Below the pieces are notes generated by a model. That model had not been told where the DNA came from, searched no databases, and worked only from the letters and a program-made list of their open reading frames with translations. From contig CM063288.1 in NCBI GenBank assembly GCA_032173965.1, positions 23,902,001-23,966,000 of the forward strand: a stretch of DNA of 64,000 nucleotides, in the 5' to 3' direction. Source of the stretch: Sitta carolinensis (taxonomy: Eukaryota > Chordata > Aves > Passeriformes > Sittidae). The position numbers and the translations under genes are program-made. Position 1 is the first letter of the stretch. The number at the start of each line of letters is the position of its first letter. Below, one piece after another: positions 23,601-36,420 of the stretch.

Positions 23601-26207
23601 CAGCTTCTGTTCCAGAGCTGCATAATGATACACAGATGATGTCTTTGAGGTAATGCATGCTTGATAAGCGTGTTAAGTGTAGCTGAAAACAGGAGGGATC
23701 ACTTTCTAATGCACTGTGCAAGATCCATCCATCTGAAGGTAATAATTGGAATATACCACTAAACCATCCAGTACTTAAAAGAGCATACATATTTGAAAAC
23801 AGAAATTATTTGAACAGTTTCAGGTGTCCCAAAATGATTCTTGACCTCTGCAGTACAGTGGCTACACTGTAGTACAGTGAACAGCCCTGCTTTGTAAAAT
23901 GCTTTTGGCTTGCAATCCATAAAGTAGAAAGCGCAAACTGAAAGTACAGTGAAATAAATTTACTTGTAAATGTCTCAGTGAAATTTGAATTCATGTCACA
24001 GTTGTAATACACCATTTTGCACTGCAGTGGTCAGTGAGTCCCACATCAAAACATTAGGCCTTCTCCAAGCTAAAGAAAAGCTAGGGAAATTATTCACAAA
24101 TGTTTGCATGAATTCTAAATTGCTTTTCTATTCAAAAGTGTTCACACCCCTTTTGGTGATTAATCCTTGAACATTTGTGCTAATGGACATCTGCCCACAC
24201 AAATGTTTGGCTTTTCACTAAGTGACAACTTATTTTATTTGCAAATAAGGTATTGGTGCCCCAGTAGGCACTCACCATCATCCAGTCAAAGAGTAGGAGC
24301 ACTGCCACATGATTTAGGTTACTAATTTTTTATAGTGAGTTGTGAATAGGCAAAGATAGAGTGGAATTAACAGTTGAGGAATACCACATGAGTAGAAATG
24401 TGCTCTGGATGAGTGTTTGGCACACCAAACTAAAAAATCTACAACAACAACAAAAATTCAATCAAAAGAACTCCTGAAACAAATCCAAAAATACAACTCA
24501 AAACCTAGGCTGCTGTGAAAATAGGAAAAGGGCTGCTTTCAAAGTGACAGCGTTGGTCAATGTGCTAATTCAGGGGCACAAGAAATGAGCTGATATCCCA
24601 CTCTCAAATATTTTATAGCCCTTGCAAGAAAGAAAGATTTTAAGGAAAAATTTGAAAATTTATATTGGTTGACAGATATCTCAAAAAGTTTTCAATTCTG
24701 AATGCTAAATAATTACTTGAATGCAAGAACTTATTTGGTTCAACAAACTATAAGCAGCAAGTAACCAGTGATTGCATACATATCTGTGGGAAAATACCAA
24801 GTTGAAATTCTTTTCTAATTCAGTTTGAGACTTGAGTTTGGATTGCATGCTCTCTCTAATCCATGGAAAATGACCCTGTCTAGCAGAAGCTCTAGTTTCA
24901 ATGAATCAACACCTTTGGAGAAAAGTGAATCTTTTTCATCAAGGCTTCATCACAGAATTTCCAGCTGCAAATCTGAGCTTATCAGTAATTCTGTAAGCAC
25001 ATCCAACAAATAATAGCTTTAAAACTTGCTATTTTCTGCTGCCAGCTGTCAAGGAGCAATTCCTTTTTTTTTTCCTGAATCACATCAGATCTCCACAAAC
25101 TTGCATGCTTAAAGAGTTGTTTTATAATCTAGTACCATTACATTTCCTTCTTGATTGATTTCAGACATCAGGAAAGGTCAAGCCTAATAAGTGTTTGGAT
25201 AGGCAAACTCCCAGAAACCTGACACAGAACAGGTTGTGGTGATTCAGCATACTGGACTCACACCCCAGCAAGGGCTGGTAGGTAGAACTTTCCATTTCAA
25301 GAGCTTGACAGTTTGTAGTCTCTACTGTTCCTGCAGTGTTCTTTGTTATCTGTATGATATTAGCTGTCATATTTCATCAAACTTCCACTGAGAAATAACA
25401 GCAGGCCTAATTCTTCCCATGTTGAAATAACCAAACTCATTTTAGTGGAAACAGAATGAAATTATAAACCATTATAAACCTAACAGTTCCTGCATAATTT
25501 CAGTTTTGTAGATAATCTTTGCATTTTGTACTTAGACACTGGGTAGTGTATGTCCTTTTAAATGGCTCCCCTCTTCTACCCTAGAGGTAAATATGTGATA
25601 GATGAAGTTCCTCTTTTCCATATCCAGTCTATGGCATGCACTTATCTTTGCTTGAGGAGTTCTAGGCTAATATATCATTATCACTCCTATTGTGGACACA
25701 GTAACTTCTCAGTCTGCAGCAGCACTTTTAGCCCAGTTTCAGTTGGGATAGAAAAGAAATTCGAACTAAAGCTCAGATCAAGCAAAGATTTAATTACCAT
25801 TCAGCCTGTCTGAATATGTCAGCAGCTTATTTAGCAGTGAAGTTGGTGGACTGCTTTGCTTATTCTCGCTTTGCCTCAGTGAAGCTGCCTTGACCATGTG
25901 TCTCTCTCATTCAGGTGGGTATAACATCCACAAATGTCTAATATTAAAGTGTGACATATTAAACCCTGCATTCTGCTCTTCTGCTATGGTGCTATCCATA
26001 ACACAACAGAGGTTGGACAAGCACTTGTCTCACCCTTCCTTTTTTGCCAACCTTCGTTTTGGTGGCTGTTCTTTGTAATCAGTTTTTTTTCTTTCCTGCC
26101 CACTGCATAAAACCATAATAAAGTATTGTTCGATGTGCAATGAGGAACAAGGGTGGCACAGACTGATCCTGTGTGCCCCCTGCCACTCCAATTCTCTTGT
26201 TCATTAA
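20692..26207. other. Non-coding DNA, no gene supported
   Basis: The plus frame at 21653-22045 (130 codons) is the second-longest plus-strand frame in the window that is not microsatellite-derived on inspection. It lies in a locally more G+C-rich patch (21770-22040), has a hydrophobic N-terminus, and is shadowed by a minus frame at 21877-22116. I recognise no domain and see no promoter, splice or poly(A) context, so it is not called as a gene. The remainder has no repeat or RNA signal I can support. Confidence 0.62.
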
Positions 26208-26242
26208 AAGCTCCTATTGACTTTAAATCAGCTCCACAGGGC
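26208..26242. mobile_element. Possible ancient MITE-like fossil core
   Basis: GCTCCTATTGACTTTAAATC followed by AGCTCCA matches the palindromic core (AGCTCCATTGACTTCAATGGAGCT) of an old amniote repeat with few changes. Only the core is visible and the flanks are not recognisable. Confidence 0.3.
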
Positions 26243-26471
26243 TTTGTGTTGACAGAAATTTGCCCAGAGAAAATTTGGCTGAATTTTGTCTCCAGACTTC
26301 AAAGAATCTTGCACTTGCACATGTAGTTCAGACAGAATTATTGATAAAGTTGGAGTAGAATTAACAAAAAGTGCTGCTGGGGCCACAGCTATAAATTCTG
26401 AACCTGTAATGTGTTATGAATATTGGGGTTTGTATCTGATTTTACAGTTCCTCAAATCTGTATGAAAAATG

Positions 26472-26500
26472 GTATATATATATATATTATATAATATATA
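26472..26500. repeat. TA microsatellite with perfect palindrome
   Basis: A (TA)n run continues into the perfect 20-bp palindrome TATATATTATATAATATATA at 26481-26500, seen directly. It has low melting stability and is likely polymorphic. Confidence 0.9.
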
Positions 26501-29014
26501 GTTTGTTATCAACTTTCTGCCATTTTAGGACTTCAAATTTTACACAGAGATTTTTGTTTGCATTTTTCCTACAGGTACTTCAGCCTGAACATGTTCATCA
26601 CAGTCAAAAAAGATAAATCCTAGACATTTAGCATACAAGAAAAAGAATCACCCTCATAAGTGAATTAAATTTATTTTATTACATATAATACTATGTGTAT
26701 TATCTATCTCTGTTTTTTAAAAAGCTGGTCTTTTTTGAAATTAAGTAAGTTTCCATGCCTGAATTTTGGTTTGTATGTAGCCCTGGCCAGATTAGACTGC
26801 ATTTTACATAGCAAAAGATTTTCAGCATTTGAATTAACAACCAAATCTGAATGAGTAGAGTGGGAATGGGGGCGGTAAGAAATAAATTGCCTTAAAGATT
26901 TCATTTTCAAATGAAAACTTTAGATATTTCAAAAATATTGAGATGGTAGTTGAGCAATCTGAATCTCTGTTGAGAAATTCTTAAATGGCATATGTGTTTA
27001 CACCAACTCTTTCCTAAGAAAAATTGTTTCCAGAAATCTCAATAGAAAAAAAGAGAAAAATTCTAGACTTGTGCTGAGATCTATTTCTGAATCATGGGAC
27101 AGGTGATTCCAAGAATAGCACCTAAAATGTTTGACATAAGGCTCCTTCTGTGGAGAGAATAGAAGAACAAGCCTCCCGAGAATAAATAGCATGAAACATT
27201 TGCTACAGCTGTGGGGAAATAAACTGGCAGTGGAGTCGGAATCTTCTTGGGGTTAATTGTCACAGAAGATTTCCACTGTAAAGTCTTGCTAGTTAAATAA
27301 TCTTAAAAGAATGATTAAATGTAGTAGCCAGACAGACCATTGCACACACTTAGCTTTACGTCCACAAGACTTCTCCTGTGATGACATTTACATGATTTAT
27401 TTAGATATTTCCAAATTTGACAACTTTGATTTCTGGGACAATTTTTTCCAGAAGAAATTTTGAAAATAAAAACCTCCAAACAACATCCCCTGCCAAAAAT
27501 CCTAAAAAGTCCTCTCCATCCCATATACTAATATTAAAACAGTACTTTTAACTTAATGAGATATACTATAGTTCACAGTTAAATTTAAATAGCATAGCAT
27601 ATTCAAGTGGAGTTGACAACTCATGAGATAATTCAGAGGTCTTTAACTCCAGAGGTTACTCGATTTGTCTGGCTGAGATGGGTAGAATCAACATCTGGAA
27701 AGCCTGACGGGATTTTACCTCCTTGCTAAATGCTGTATTTTCCTTTCCTGTCTGCTCCTCTCTTTGACACCACTGGTGCAAATGGACAACTTGCCCACAG
27801 CCTCGGGGTTTTCACAAGCAGAGGGGAGATGCTGGGGAGAGCCCTCACATGGGCTGTGCAAAGAGAGAGACCCCAGACCCTGTGTGCTGCACCAAAGCCT
27901 TCAGCATTCATTTGTCTCTTCCTGTTTGCATACTTAAAAGGTGGAAAATGCACACTTCGCCTTCAGGTGTGAACTCTGCCTGTGGGAGCCTGGCAGACAG
28001 ACAGGGGAGTGGGGAGAACCGAACACTCACACATGGTTGTAGTACAGTTAAATTCTTCCTTGCATTTCCCTAAGACACGTCTGGTTGGCAGTCCTCTGAA
28101 ATAGCTCTCAGTTTCCCCAAGGCAGAAGCGCTGTCACTGTTAGTCACCAATAGTCAGTCCTATCAATGTCTGTGAAAGTTGAGCAGCAGGAAGTGAACCC
28201 ACCTCAACGGTGAAACCCGGTGTTTTACTGAGGTGTTTCTAGGCACCTCATTTTCACTGTGCAACTCCAGGCACTTTGCAGCACATCACCAGATATCCCT
28301 TGTGTCTGCCACAGCTGCCAGGTAAACCCAAGGACCCCCCAGCTGAAATCTGCCTCTTATCCTAGGGCACTGCATTACTTTGATCCATCTTCTGTGACCA
28401 TAATTGCTCTTAAGGGCCAAAAAGTCACCAAGTCACACAACTTAAAAATTTTATCACTTCCATCCAAGGAGGAAGGTCTTAAAAACATCCATCCTATAAA
28501 AATAAACTATGACGTGACTACTATGGGTTGAAGAATTAGGCAAACTTTGTCTCCAAAAAAAAAAAGAAAAGTGATGAAACGATTGTAAAATATTTCTAGG
28601 CAGCTGGTTGATGTGTCTAATATATTTCCTTGGAAAACATATTAACATATTCCCTCCCATAAATAATTAAATTCCAGATAAATTCCTATGAGAATAAATT
28701 CTCATCAAGATGCACAAACAAAATCCAGTCTTAAAGCAGTATAGACTTTGACATTTTGCGGCAGTTTATGTACCTGGTAATGAAGATATAACACAAGACA
28801 CTCTGTGTGGTGCAGTGAAGAAAAATACACATTTTCATGTTTCAACTGCATAAGACAACAATCCCACTGCACTGATTTCTGTGCCATCTACTTCTAGGAA
28901 ACACTGCTAGCTTTATTTTAGATCTAATTATTAAAAGACTAAATTGTCCTAAAAAGCCGCTTCAAAAAGGCAACCAAGAGATACAGAATTATGAAATATA
29001 GACCATGAAATCCT
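26501..29014. other. Non-coding DNA, no gene supported
   Basis: A patch at about 27690-28060 is noticeably richer in G+C, with overlapping 74-80 codon frames on both strands, but it has few CpGs and no recognisable protein. An 11-base A run lies at about 28554-28564. Nothing else stands out. Confidence 0.65.
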
Positions 29015-29051
29015 AAGCAACTTTTGATATATTTTGATACAAAAGTTGCTT
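29015..29051. repeat. Perfect 12-bp inverted repeat (hairpin)
   Basis: AAGCAACTTTTG (29015-29026) and its exact reverse complement CAAAAGTTGCTT (29040-29051) flank a 13-base A+T-rich loop. The stem does not extend outward, so it is too short for a microRNA precursor. It could be the remnant of a small palindromic transposon or a chance hairpin. Confidence 0.85.
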
Positions 29052-32000
29052 CATTTTGTCTTAGTACTGCACTGAAAACAAAATGTACTGAAAGTACGTG
29101 TTAAGAAGAGCCTTTTTCAAAATACATCATGCAATAAAAACCAGTGCTTTTGTACATACACAATTCTTAAAATATTTTTCCATGTGCTAGTAGTGCACAA
29201 ATTATCATACAACTGTTGAGTTGTTAAGACCAATGTTTTTTCCTTTGAGCCATTCAAAAACTTTTTGCCTCATCACCACATTCTCAGTAATTGGTTTTGT
29301 TTGTACTGTGCTAAGCTCACTGCTCTTTGAATTCTTAATTAATGCAAAGATTGAAATCTACCTTTTCACACCGTCATTTTGATAAACTGTTTCTGGTTTG
29401 GATGGGAAAGTAGGAGATATTCAAACCTCCGCAAAAAATCAAGATATTTCTGACAGTGCAGCATAATGCTAACAAGGACTAGACATCTTTAAGTGTGCAG
29501 AACTAGAAGCAGTCTCATACAAGCAGTGACTCAATCAAGGTGGGAATTTGCTGATCTGGGTGATTCAAACCAGATGTATGTTCATTGAACATAGGTGCTC
29601 TTCTGGCTTAGGGCAGATTTCTGCACTCCCTATTTGGCAGAGAATGAATTCAGACCGACAAATGTCCTTAAAATAGCAGTACAGGAAATTAGTCATAAGC
29701 TTCCTAGCAACTTCACCAAACATGCTGAGCAATCATGCAGCAAGGATCCAAATAAGAGGGAGTGTGATATCCTCCCAAACACTACATATTACAAGAGGTA
29801 TGGGGAGCAGTTCCTTAGCTCATGATTTACTGCAACTACTGGGCTGGCCTGGTGTGGTGGGATAAATTCCCTGGCCATCAAGGTTAGGGTTTGCCTATTT
29901 CTTCCCTGAAATCCTGGCAAGGAGGATCACATCAGAGCTCCTAGGCAGCTGAAATGACAGAAAAAGGGTTCAGAGAGTCGAGGGGTTGTTGACAACTTCT
30001 GCAGACCTAATGTCTTTGTGCCTTGAGGCACATGTGAAACACAAGTGTAGAAAGTGGCCAGAGTTTCATGTTAATGCAAAAAACTTGCTGGTTAGCAGCT
30101 GTGTGAAGCCTAGCTAGCCGGATTTCTCAGCCACACAAAGGTGAGATTTCTTACTGGGAAAGAAATAGTGTGAGATACTCACAGTGGTTTAGGACCACAC
30201 ACAGTTTTATTTCTATGTCAAACACTGTGCTGTCACTGTCTCAGTACTTGGTGCCTGCCCTGTGCTATAAACTTAACTGATTCTGCCTTGTAGCAGGGTT
30301 AGTTTACATTACATTACTCTAAAGAACAAGACTATAACCTTCCTTTTTCAGGGCAGTTGTGGTAAAGTGAAATTACTCATCCATTGCAATTCAAGGAAGA
30401 TATACTAGGTTCTGTATGCATTTGAAGGGTCTTTTCAATTTTAACAAAGCAGCTTGGACTTTTGAGTCTGAGCATGATTTAAGCTGGTTTTTGATTAATA
30501 TTTTTCTCATATGTTTGAATTCCCTGAACTAATTGTAAGTTTTTCTTAACAATATAAAGATGATCTTAACCTACTGGAGGTATCCTTTGTTTGAGACTGT
30601 TACGCAGCCATATAGGCTGAGAGGATTTAACAAGGATCTTATGTGTAACCAGCATTTACAAGTTACTACATGAGTAATTTTTCAATCGTTAGATTATTTT
30701 AGCCACTTTTCATCATATTGTTTATGCAAATTTATTCACTACTTAAACCTATTAAACAGATGCTTTCCAACAGTGCAGTGTGGATACCAAACCTATATTT
30801 TGCACATATTCTTCAGTGATCACTTTGGAAGCCGCTTGTAGGAAAATATTTGATGATGTGTAAAACATCTCTCAGTTCACTCTTTTCTCCCACGTTCTCA
30901 CTAGGGGGAGGGGTATATTTTGTAGAGTTACTTGTTTTGTAAAAGTTTATATTTAATGAGATTGTTTTTCCTTGGGCATTACAGAAGCAGAGGTTGGTTT
31001 GTTGCTGTGTGTTTCTTGTGATAGAGACAATAAAATTAATGAAGTGTGCACTTGAAGTAGTAAATAAGAGTTTTATACCTGGGGAAAAAAATTGCATCTC
31101 CAGGTGAATTCCACAGAAATTTTTGTTTCAAACTTCACTTCTTCCATAATACTCAAATTTGCCAGGCATCACTTTTATCTCAGAATTTTAGTGAGAATAT
31201 TTTGAGTTTTAAGGTGTCAAACTACAAAGGCAGAGACCAAATCTCAGACTGAAAGTTTATGGGAAACCTAAGCTTAGTGCCTAAAGACTATTGTCCAGTT
31301 GCTCTTGTCCAAAAAATAGTGAATGAAGATGTCTCATTCAGTTTGACAACAGTGCGGTTTAAGAAATAGTAATTTTTTGATCTACATAATGATAATTTGA
31401 TTGGATGCTGTGAAATCCAACCTGAAGTAGACTTTCTACTGATATTTATGTAAATTTTATGAAAAGTCTTTGAGTTTCAAGGTGAAGGATGTGGTTAATT
31501 TGTGTGACACTAGGAAAGATTTTGAACCTTTACTCTTTATTCAGCCAGTTCTAATCCTGAGTGTTCTAAAGCTCCACTGCTTAAGTACCCGCCACCTCTG
31601 TGAAAGCCAAAGAGACTGCAGAAAGGGTCAGCACCTCTTCCCTGCCTCTCATGTCAGCCACCTCACATCAGGTCCTAGAGTGCTCAGGATGGCCAGCTGG
31701 CTGTTGATGTGCAGTCTTTGCTCTACAGCTTATGGGTTTATTTGAGCCACAAGGATAGGTAGAAAAGGAATGAGTGAAAAGAATGTGAAACATGCAAATT
31801 AAGTTCAGATACATTGCCTTAAACAGGATGGCTTGGTTTTCTTATTCTGCAACTCCCATCCCAAACTGACTCTTTTAAGAAAAGCTCCACAGGAACCAGG
31901 CTATGTAGTTGATTTTGTCAGTGAGTCAGACAAGAGATGCAGTAGCTCCTGAGAGCTGTGAGGAGGTCTGAGTCTGCTAGTAGCTTGGGTCATGTCATAG

Positions 32001-32959
32001 ATATCTTACAGCTTATTTACCCTGGTGTTGTGGATGACCCTTACAACATTTTCTTCATCACCTATTTGCTGTAGTTTTTAGACCATGTGTATGCTGCCGG
32101 AATTGCAAGCAACTGGAAGCAAATCATGAGCCCATGCCAAAATGGTCTGCCTCTTAACAACATCTTTTGGCTGAGGTGGGGCATGATAGTAACCACAGCG
32201 CATCAATGGTTGGCTAACAGTGAAAGCAAAGCTTGCCTTCCTTTAATCTTACACACAGAATGAAAACAGGCAACACAGCTTTGTATTTCTGGATGGAAGA
32301 CGTTAAAAAGACTTTTAGAGCACAGTATATGGGAGCCAGTTTCACACATATGTGAGTGAAAAGGAAAACAGACTTTCTTTTGACCTTTGCAGTACTGCCT
32401 TGAGCACCCTAACAGCTGACTGACCCTATTCAAGTGCCTCCATCAGACAAAAACACACAAATATCATGTCTTTTTGAGAGGAAATTGTAGGGCTTATGTC
32501 TTTCTACCTCTTCAGCAACAAATATATATGGCTTTGACTGACACATGTTCATACACAGTAAAAACATTGTGAATGTGCACAGAACCCCAAAGCACTTTTC
32601 ACCGCAGACCACAAAGACCTCCTTCAACACTAAACGAAAAAGGAGGTTTAACACATTACCTTTCCAGTTTTGAGAATAATTTTTGTTCTTCTAACATTTT
32701 GCGCTTATTTTGTTCTTAGCTTCGGGTTTTCAATGGAGCATAAACTCCAAGTGGTGTAGGAGTCACCAAGGACACTGCCCAGCTGCTGTTGAAGCCAGTC
32801 AGGGAGACATCACAGTTAATGAGGACATCTATTTTACGTCTGGCTGTAAATTCATGAGCAGACCTTCTCCTGTGTTCAAGCTGAAATATAATCGAAGGTC
32901 TATGAAATGTTGCTGTCTTTGAAGACACTTGTGAAAGACTGAGCACAGTGGACGAGTTT
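29052..32959. other. Non-coding DNA, no gene supported
   Basis: The segment at 29800-30350 is somewhat less A+T-rich and has an LTR-like look, but I cannot identify TG...CA ends, a primer-binding site or a polypurine tract. Open frames (for example 30813-31097 minus, 31470-31745 plus) carry no motif. Confidence 0.62.
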
Positions 32960-33270
32960 CACCCTCTTGGCTTTCAGACCAGCACTAAAAGTTATGGTGC
33001 AACTTTTCTGCTTTGCTAGGTTATTCAAATCTGTACAGAAGTGGCTTATATCAAGTGGCAATGAGACAATATTGAGGTTTATAGGCCACTTTGTGTGAGA
33101 AATATGCTAATAAATCTAATAAATTTTTAGTAATTTTTAATGAGTTTCATTTTTGTGATGTCACCTCATAATACATTTAAACAAGGATTAGTAGTGTCAT
33201 GCAGAAACTCCAGCTTAATGACTCTATCTGAAAATTAACAGAACATTTATCTAATGAAGATGTAGGACCA
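32960..33270. promoter_or_regulatory. Candidate non-coding regulatory patch
   Basis: A+T-rich, repeat-free sequence with the CRE/ATF-like word TGATGTCA near 33156 and several TAAT-type homeodomain half sites. The texture resembles conserved non-coding elements, but there is no comparative evidence here and the site content could arise from composition. Confidence 0.2.
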
Positions 33271-36120
33271 GTTAATAATTCTATAGCAGGTGTGGGGGGT
33301 TGTTTAAGAAATGCATACATAATTCTTAGATAAAACCATTGGTTTTTCATATGAAAGTTTGAGTTTTAATATAAATGACAGGGCCTGGTTGAAATGTCCT
33401 TGTGGAAAAGAGAAAAAAAACAAAAACCAAAAACCCTACCTATCTGAAAACCAATGTTTAGTCAAAATTTCAATTCCAGTAATTCCAATAGTGGTAGCTG
33501 AATTTTTCTTTGCTAAGACAGATTGATTCCAGCTAGGAATTTGCGAAGACAATTTCTTATGGTAGTAGGGAAAGAGTTTAACTTTATTCCCAAACTAGGA
33601 AACTCCCATATTGTCTTCCACCAAGAATCAGTTTTATACAAGGGTTCTCCTCAACTATGAGGAGCCATCCACCCTGCTGTGTACCAACACACCAAAATAT
33701 CCACTCAAAATAGATGGCTGGCACAGTGGCTGGCTCTTACATTTTTCTACTGTAGACTAGCCTTCATTAATCAACTGAAAAATGCAAGGGAGAAGTTAGT
33801 CAGAAGAGAAGCTCTGCCTTGCAGCTGTGACAGTCTGCCATGATACATCTATCCTGTTCAAGCCCCTGGTTACAATTTCTTTCTCTCCACATGCTATAAA
33901 TATTTAGTACTTTTGATGTCACTGTTTCAAATGAATTGATTTAGACTATTTAAATATGCAGGTATTCCTTGTCTCTGATGTATTTTGAAGGAAATAATAT
34001 ATCTTGACCCTTCATCAATCAGTTGTTTTTTAATGACAAAACAATGATTTATTGATATTTTTTTTATGGTGACTGGAACAATGGTAGTCTTGAACACTAA
34101 TTCAAGTATTCAATAACACTTATATTATCCTTGTCATTATCAGCACCATGAGGGTTTACTGGATGTTCAACTTCCCTGTTGATGAAAATGAGAATCGCTC
34201 TAGGGTTCAATTTCTCTGGAAAAATCTGGTTCCCTCACCAAAAGAATGGTGTGTTGCTCTGAGAAATTTCCTCTGTAGGATTTTCTAATTTACACCACAT
34301 TTTCAGATTTTCCGGTCTTTGTGAGTCTACTAATTACCTACATGCGCTTCAAAAAGAGTTTTTGTAGTGTCAGTGACTATGGGAATGTCAAATGAACAAT
34401 TTTCCTGTAAAAGAGGAAATATATCACTTGACTCTAATGCGGTCAGAATCTGCTTGTTTGCTCCATATTGTTGCTGAGGTAACCTCTGAAAACAGTTGAT
34501 ATTTGTAATAGTTTTAAGTAATATCCACTCTTGCAACATCATTTTAGTGTCTTTCCAGTCAAGGTTTACTACTATTTAATGGATTTGCTGCCAAACTGAT
34601 TCAGGAAGGAAGAGGGTTAAATACAAACTTTCTCAAGACAGTTTTATTTCAATCTTGAAAACATCATTGCAAAACATGCAAATGAGCCCTTACCATGTGG
34701 CAAGCCTGTTGTGTAGCTCAACTGAGCTTCCTACAGAGGAGTTTCACACTCAGGAATGTCATCCTTGAAAAAGAAATTCTGTTCCTGAAGTGCCACTTTA
34801 TTTTGTTGCACTTGGCACTGCCCCTCTTCCATTGTCCCAGCTAGTTAAGTTATCCTGTCCCTGCTCTTCTTCTGCAGCGCTGTTTGTAAGATACCCTGCC
34901 GAGGGTGATAGGAAGAGCCTGCTCACATGCTCATGCTGTGACTAACTGCTCTGCAAGGAAAAAGAACCACCTTCTGTACTGCAGTCTAGCACCGGGCCAA
35001 GATGAGAGGGAAAAAACTCCTTTGGAAATCTCTAGGAATGACACCAGTGATAGAAAGATTTCCGCCAAAAGGATGAGGTTGTAATGTCCTGCTTTGGGGA
35101 AGGAGGATTTAAATAAAAGGAAAACTAACAAAGAGGAACAGCCATGACAATTGTTAAAAAAATCCCAAACTGCACGGAGAAATATTACCCTTTAATGTAA
35201 CATTCACAATAAAAATTTTCTTTATTTTCTTCTAAAGCATGATATGCTTTTGTAGACTGATTTAGAAGTAGTAAAGATACATTCCTACAGAAGGAATAAT
35301 TATGATAAAAAAAAAAAAAAAAAGGAAACAGAGACCTTTCAAAAATGAAATAGAAATATAGAAAGAAGAGATTGGACATATAAGTTTTACTTTTTTCTTT
35401 TTATTAATATGTAATATATTATCCAACAACAATTTTAAAATATAAAAGGTAAAAGCTGGGATTAAAAATTCAACAAGTGGTATGAAGACAAGAGTGTTTC
35501 TTGCTATATATCCAAGTGAAAGGAGAAGTTGAATGTACCTGATGTTGTGATAAGGAGGCAGCCCAAGAACTTCTACCACACTAAATGTTTTACAGTAAGA
35601 ATGACACTGAACAGTAAAAAACCCAATACTGCACCCTACAGTATCACTGTAAGGAAGAGCAAACATAAGAAGGGGGGAAGATGGTTAACAGTAATATTGT
35701 TCTAAGGGAATAGGACAAAGTTCTGACTTTTGATTTTGATTTTCCATCAACATAAGACTTAAAATGCAGATTTGTATGGTTGTGTCTTCATTCTGCCTTT
35801 TGATTCAGGGTTTTTTTGATACAGAATTTGGCCCACCCAAGCAAAGAACAGAAGGTGTAAAAGAGGTTCCTGATGTTTGGAAATTCATTTGACAGTTCTT
35901 CCCACTGTCCGAATGAATATATTGTCCATGCTTCACAGAATTCACTCTGCAATATTGACCCGGGCACAAATTCTGCTAGTTGTAATTGTAGTCTCCTGAT
36001 TGTGGGTTGTAGTTCTTAAGAATTTTTTAATGTGTATACTTTTCCTTGGCAGCATGTGAAGCACAGCTGGATAAAAAAAATAAACAGTTTTGAAAGTATC
36101 GTTTGTTTTCACACTTCAAA
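33271..36120. other. Non-coding DNA, no gene supported
   Basis: The minus frame 35262-35666 (134 codons) is hydrophobic because it reads through T-rich sequence, including the A run at 35307-35323 as a polyphenylalanine stretch. Its first 70 or so residues look less biased, but no family is recognised. An A/C-rich bird-like run lies at 33410-33440. Confidence 0.6.
35307..35323. repeat. Poly(A) tract, 17 bases
   Basis: An uninterrupted A run. No recognisable retroposon body precedes it, so it is called simply as a homopolymer. Confidence 0.9.
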
Positions 36121-36420
36121 GAGCAGCTTCAGTTAGAGCGTTATTGTGTCTGTATGTGCAAGCATAATCAACATTTCTTCTGGTGACTTAATATTATATT
36201 GCCTTTTTAAATATCTTTTAAAATGGTTGATGAAATCATCTTAATTAGATGATTTGCTTTAACATCTGCTGCTGTTGTCATTTAATTTTCAGTGTTTTCA
36301 TTTGGTGGAAAGATTTTTCTTTTCTGTCTTGCAAAACAACATAATGTCTGTGTGCACATATGTAACTGTAGAGTATTTTTACATGCATTGTACATGTATT
36401 TTTAGTACACTCTGTTCATT
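36121..36420. promoter_or_regulatory. Candidate regulatory element with homeodomain palindrome
   Basis: A repeat-free A+T-rich block. At 36233-36255 it has a perfect inverted repeat, AAATCATCT and AGATGATTT, around TAATT, giving TTAATTAGAT at its centre. AAATCATC and GATGATTT resemble MEIS/PBX-type (TGATTTAT-like) half sites around a homeodomain core. There is no direct evidence of function; it is called from motif symmetry and absence of repeats. Confidence 0.27.

Noticed and set aside
27690..28060. G+C-richer patch considered as a promoter or CpG island
   Set aside because: CpG dinucleotides are few, so it does not qualify, and no gene adjoins it.
29015..29051. Hairpin considered as a microRNA precursor
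   Set aside because: The stem is only 12 bp and does not extend, whereas a precursor would need about 25 bp or more with a longer paired arm.
29800..30350. Less A+T-rich stretch considered as a solo LTR
   Set aside because: No TG/CA termini, poly(A) signal or flanking duplication could be placed.
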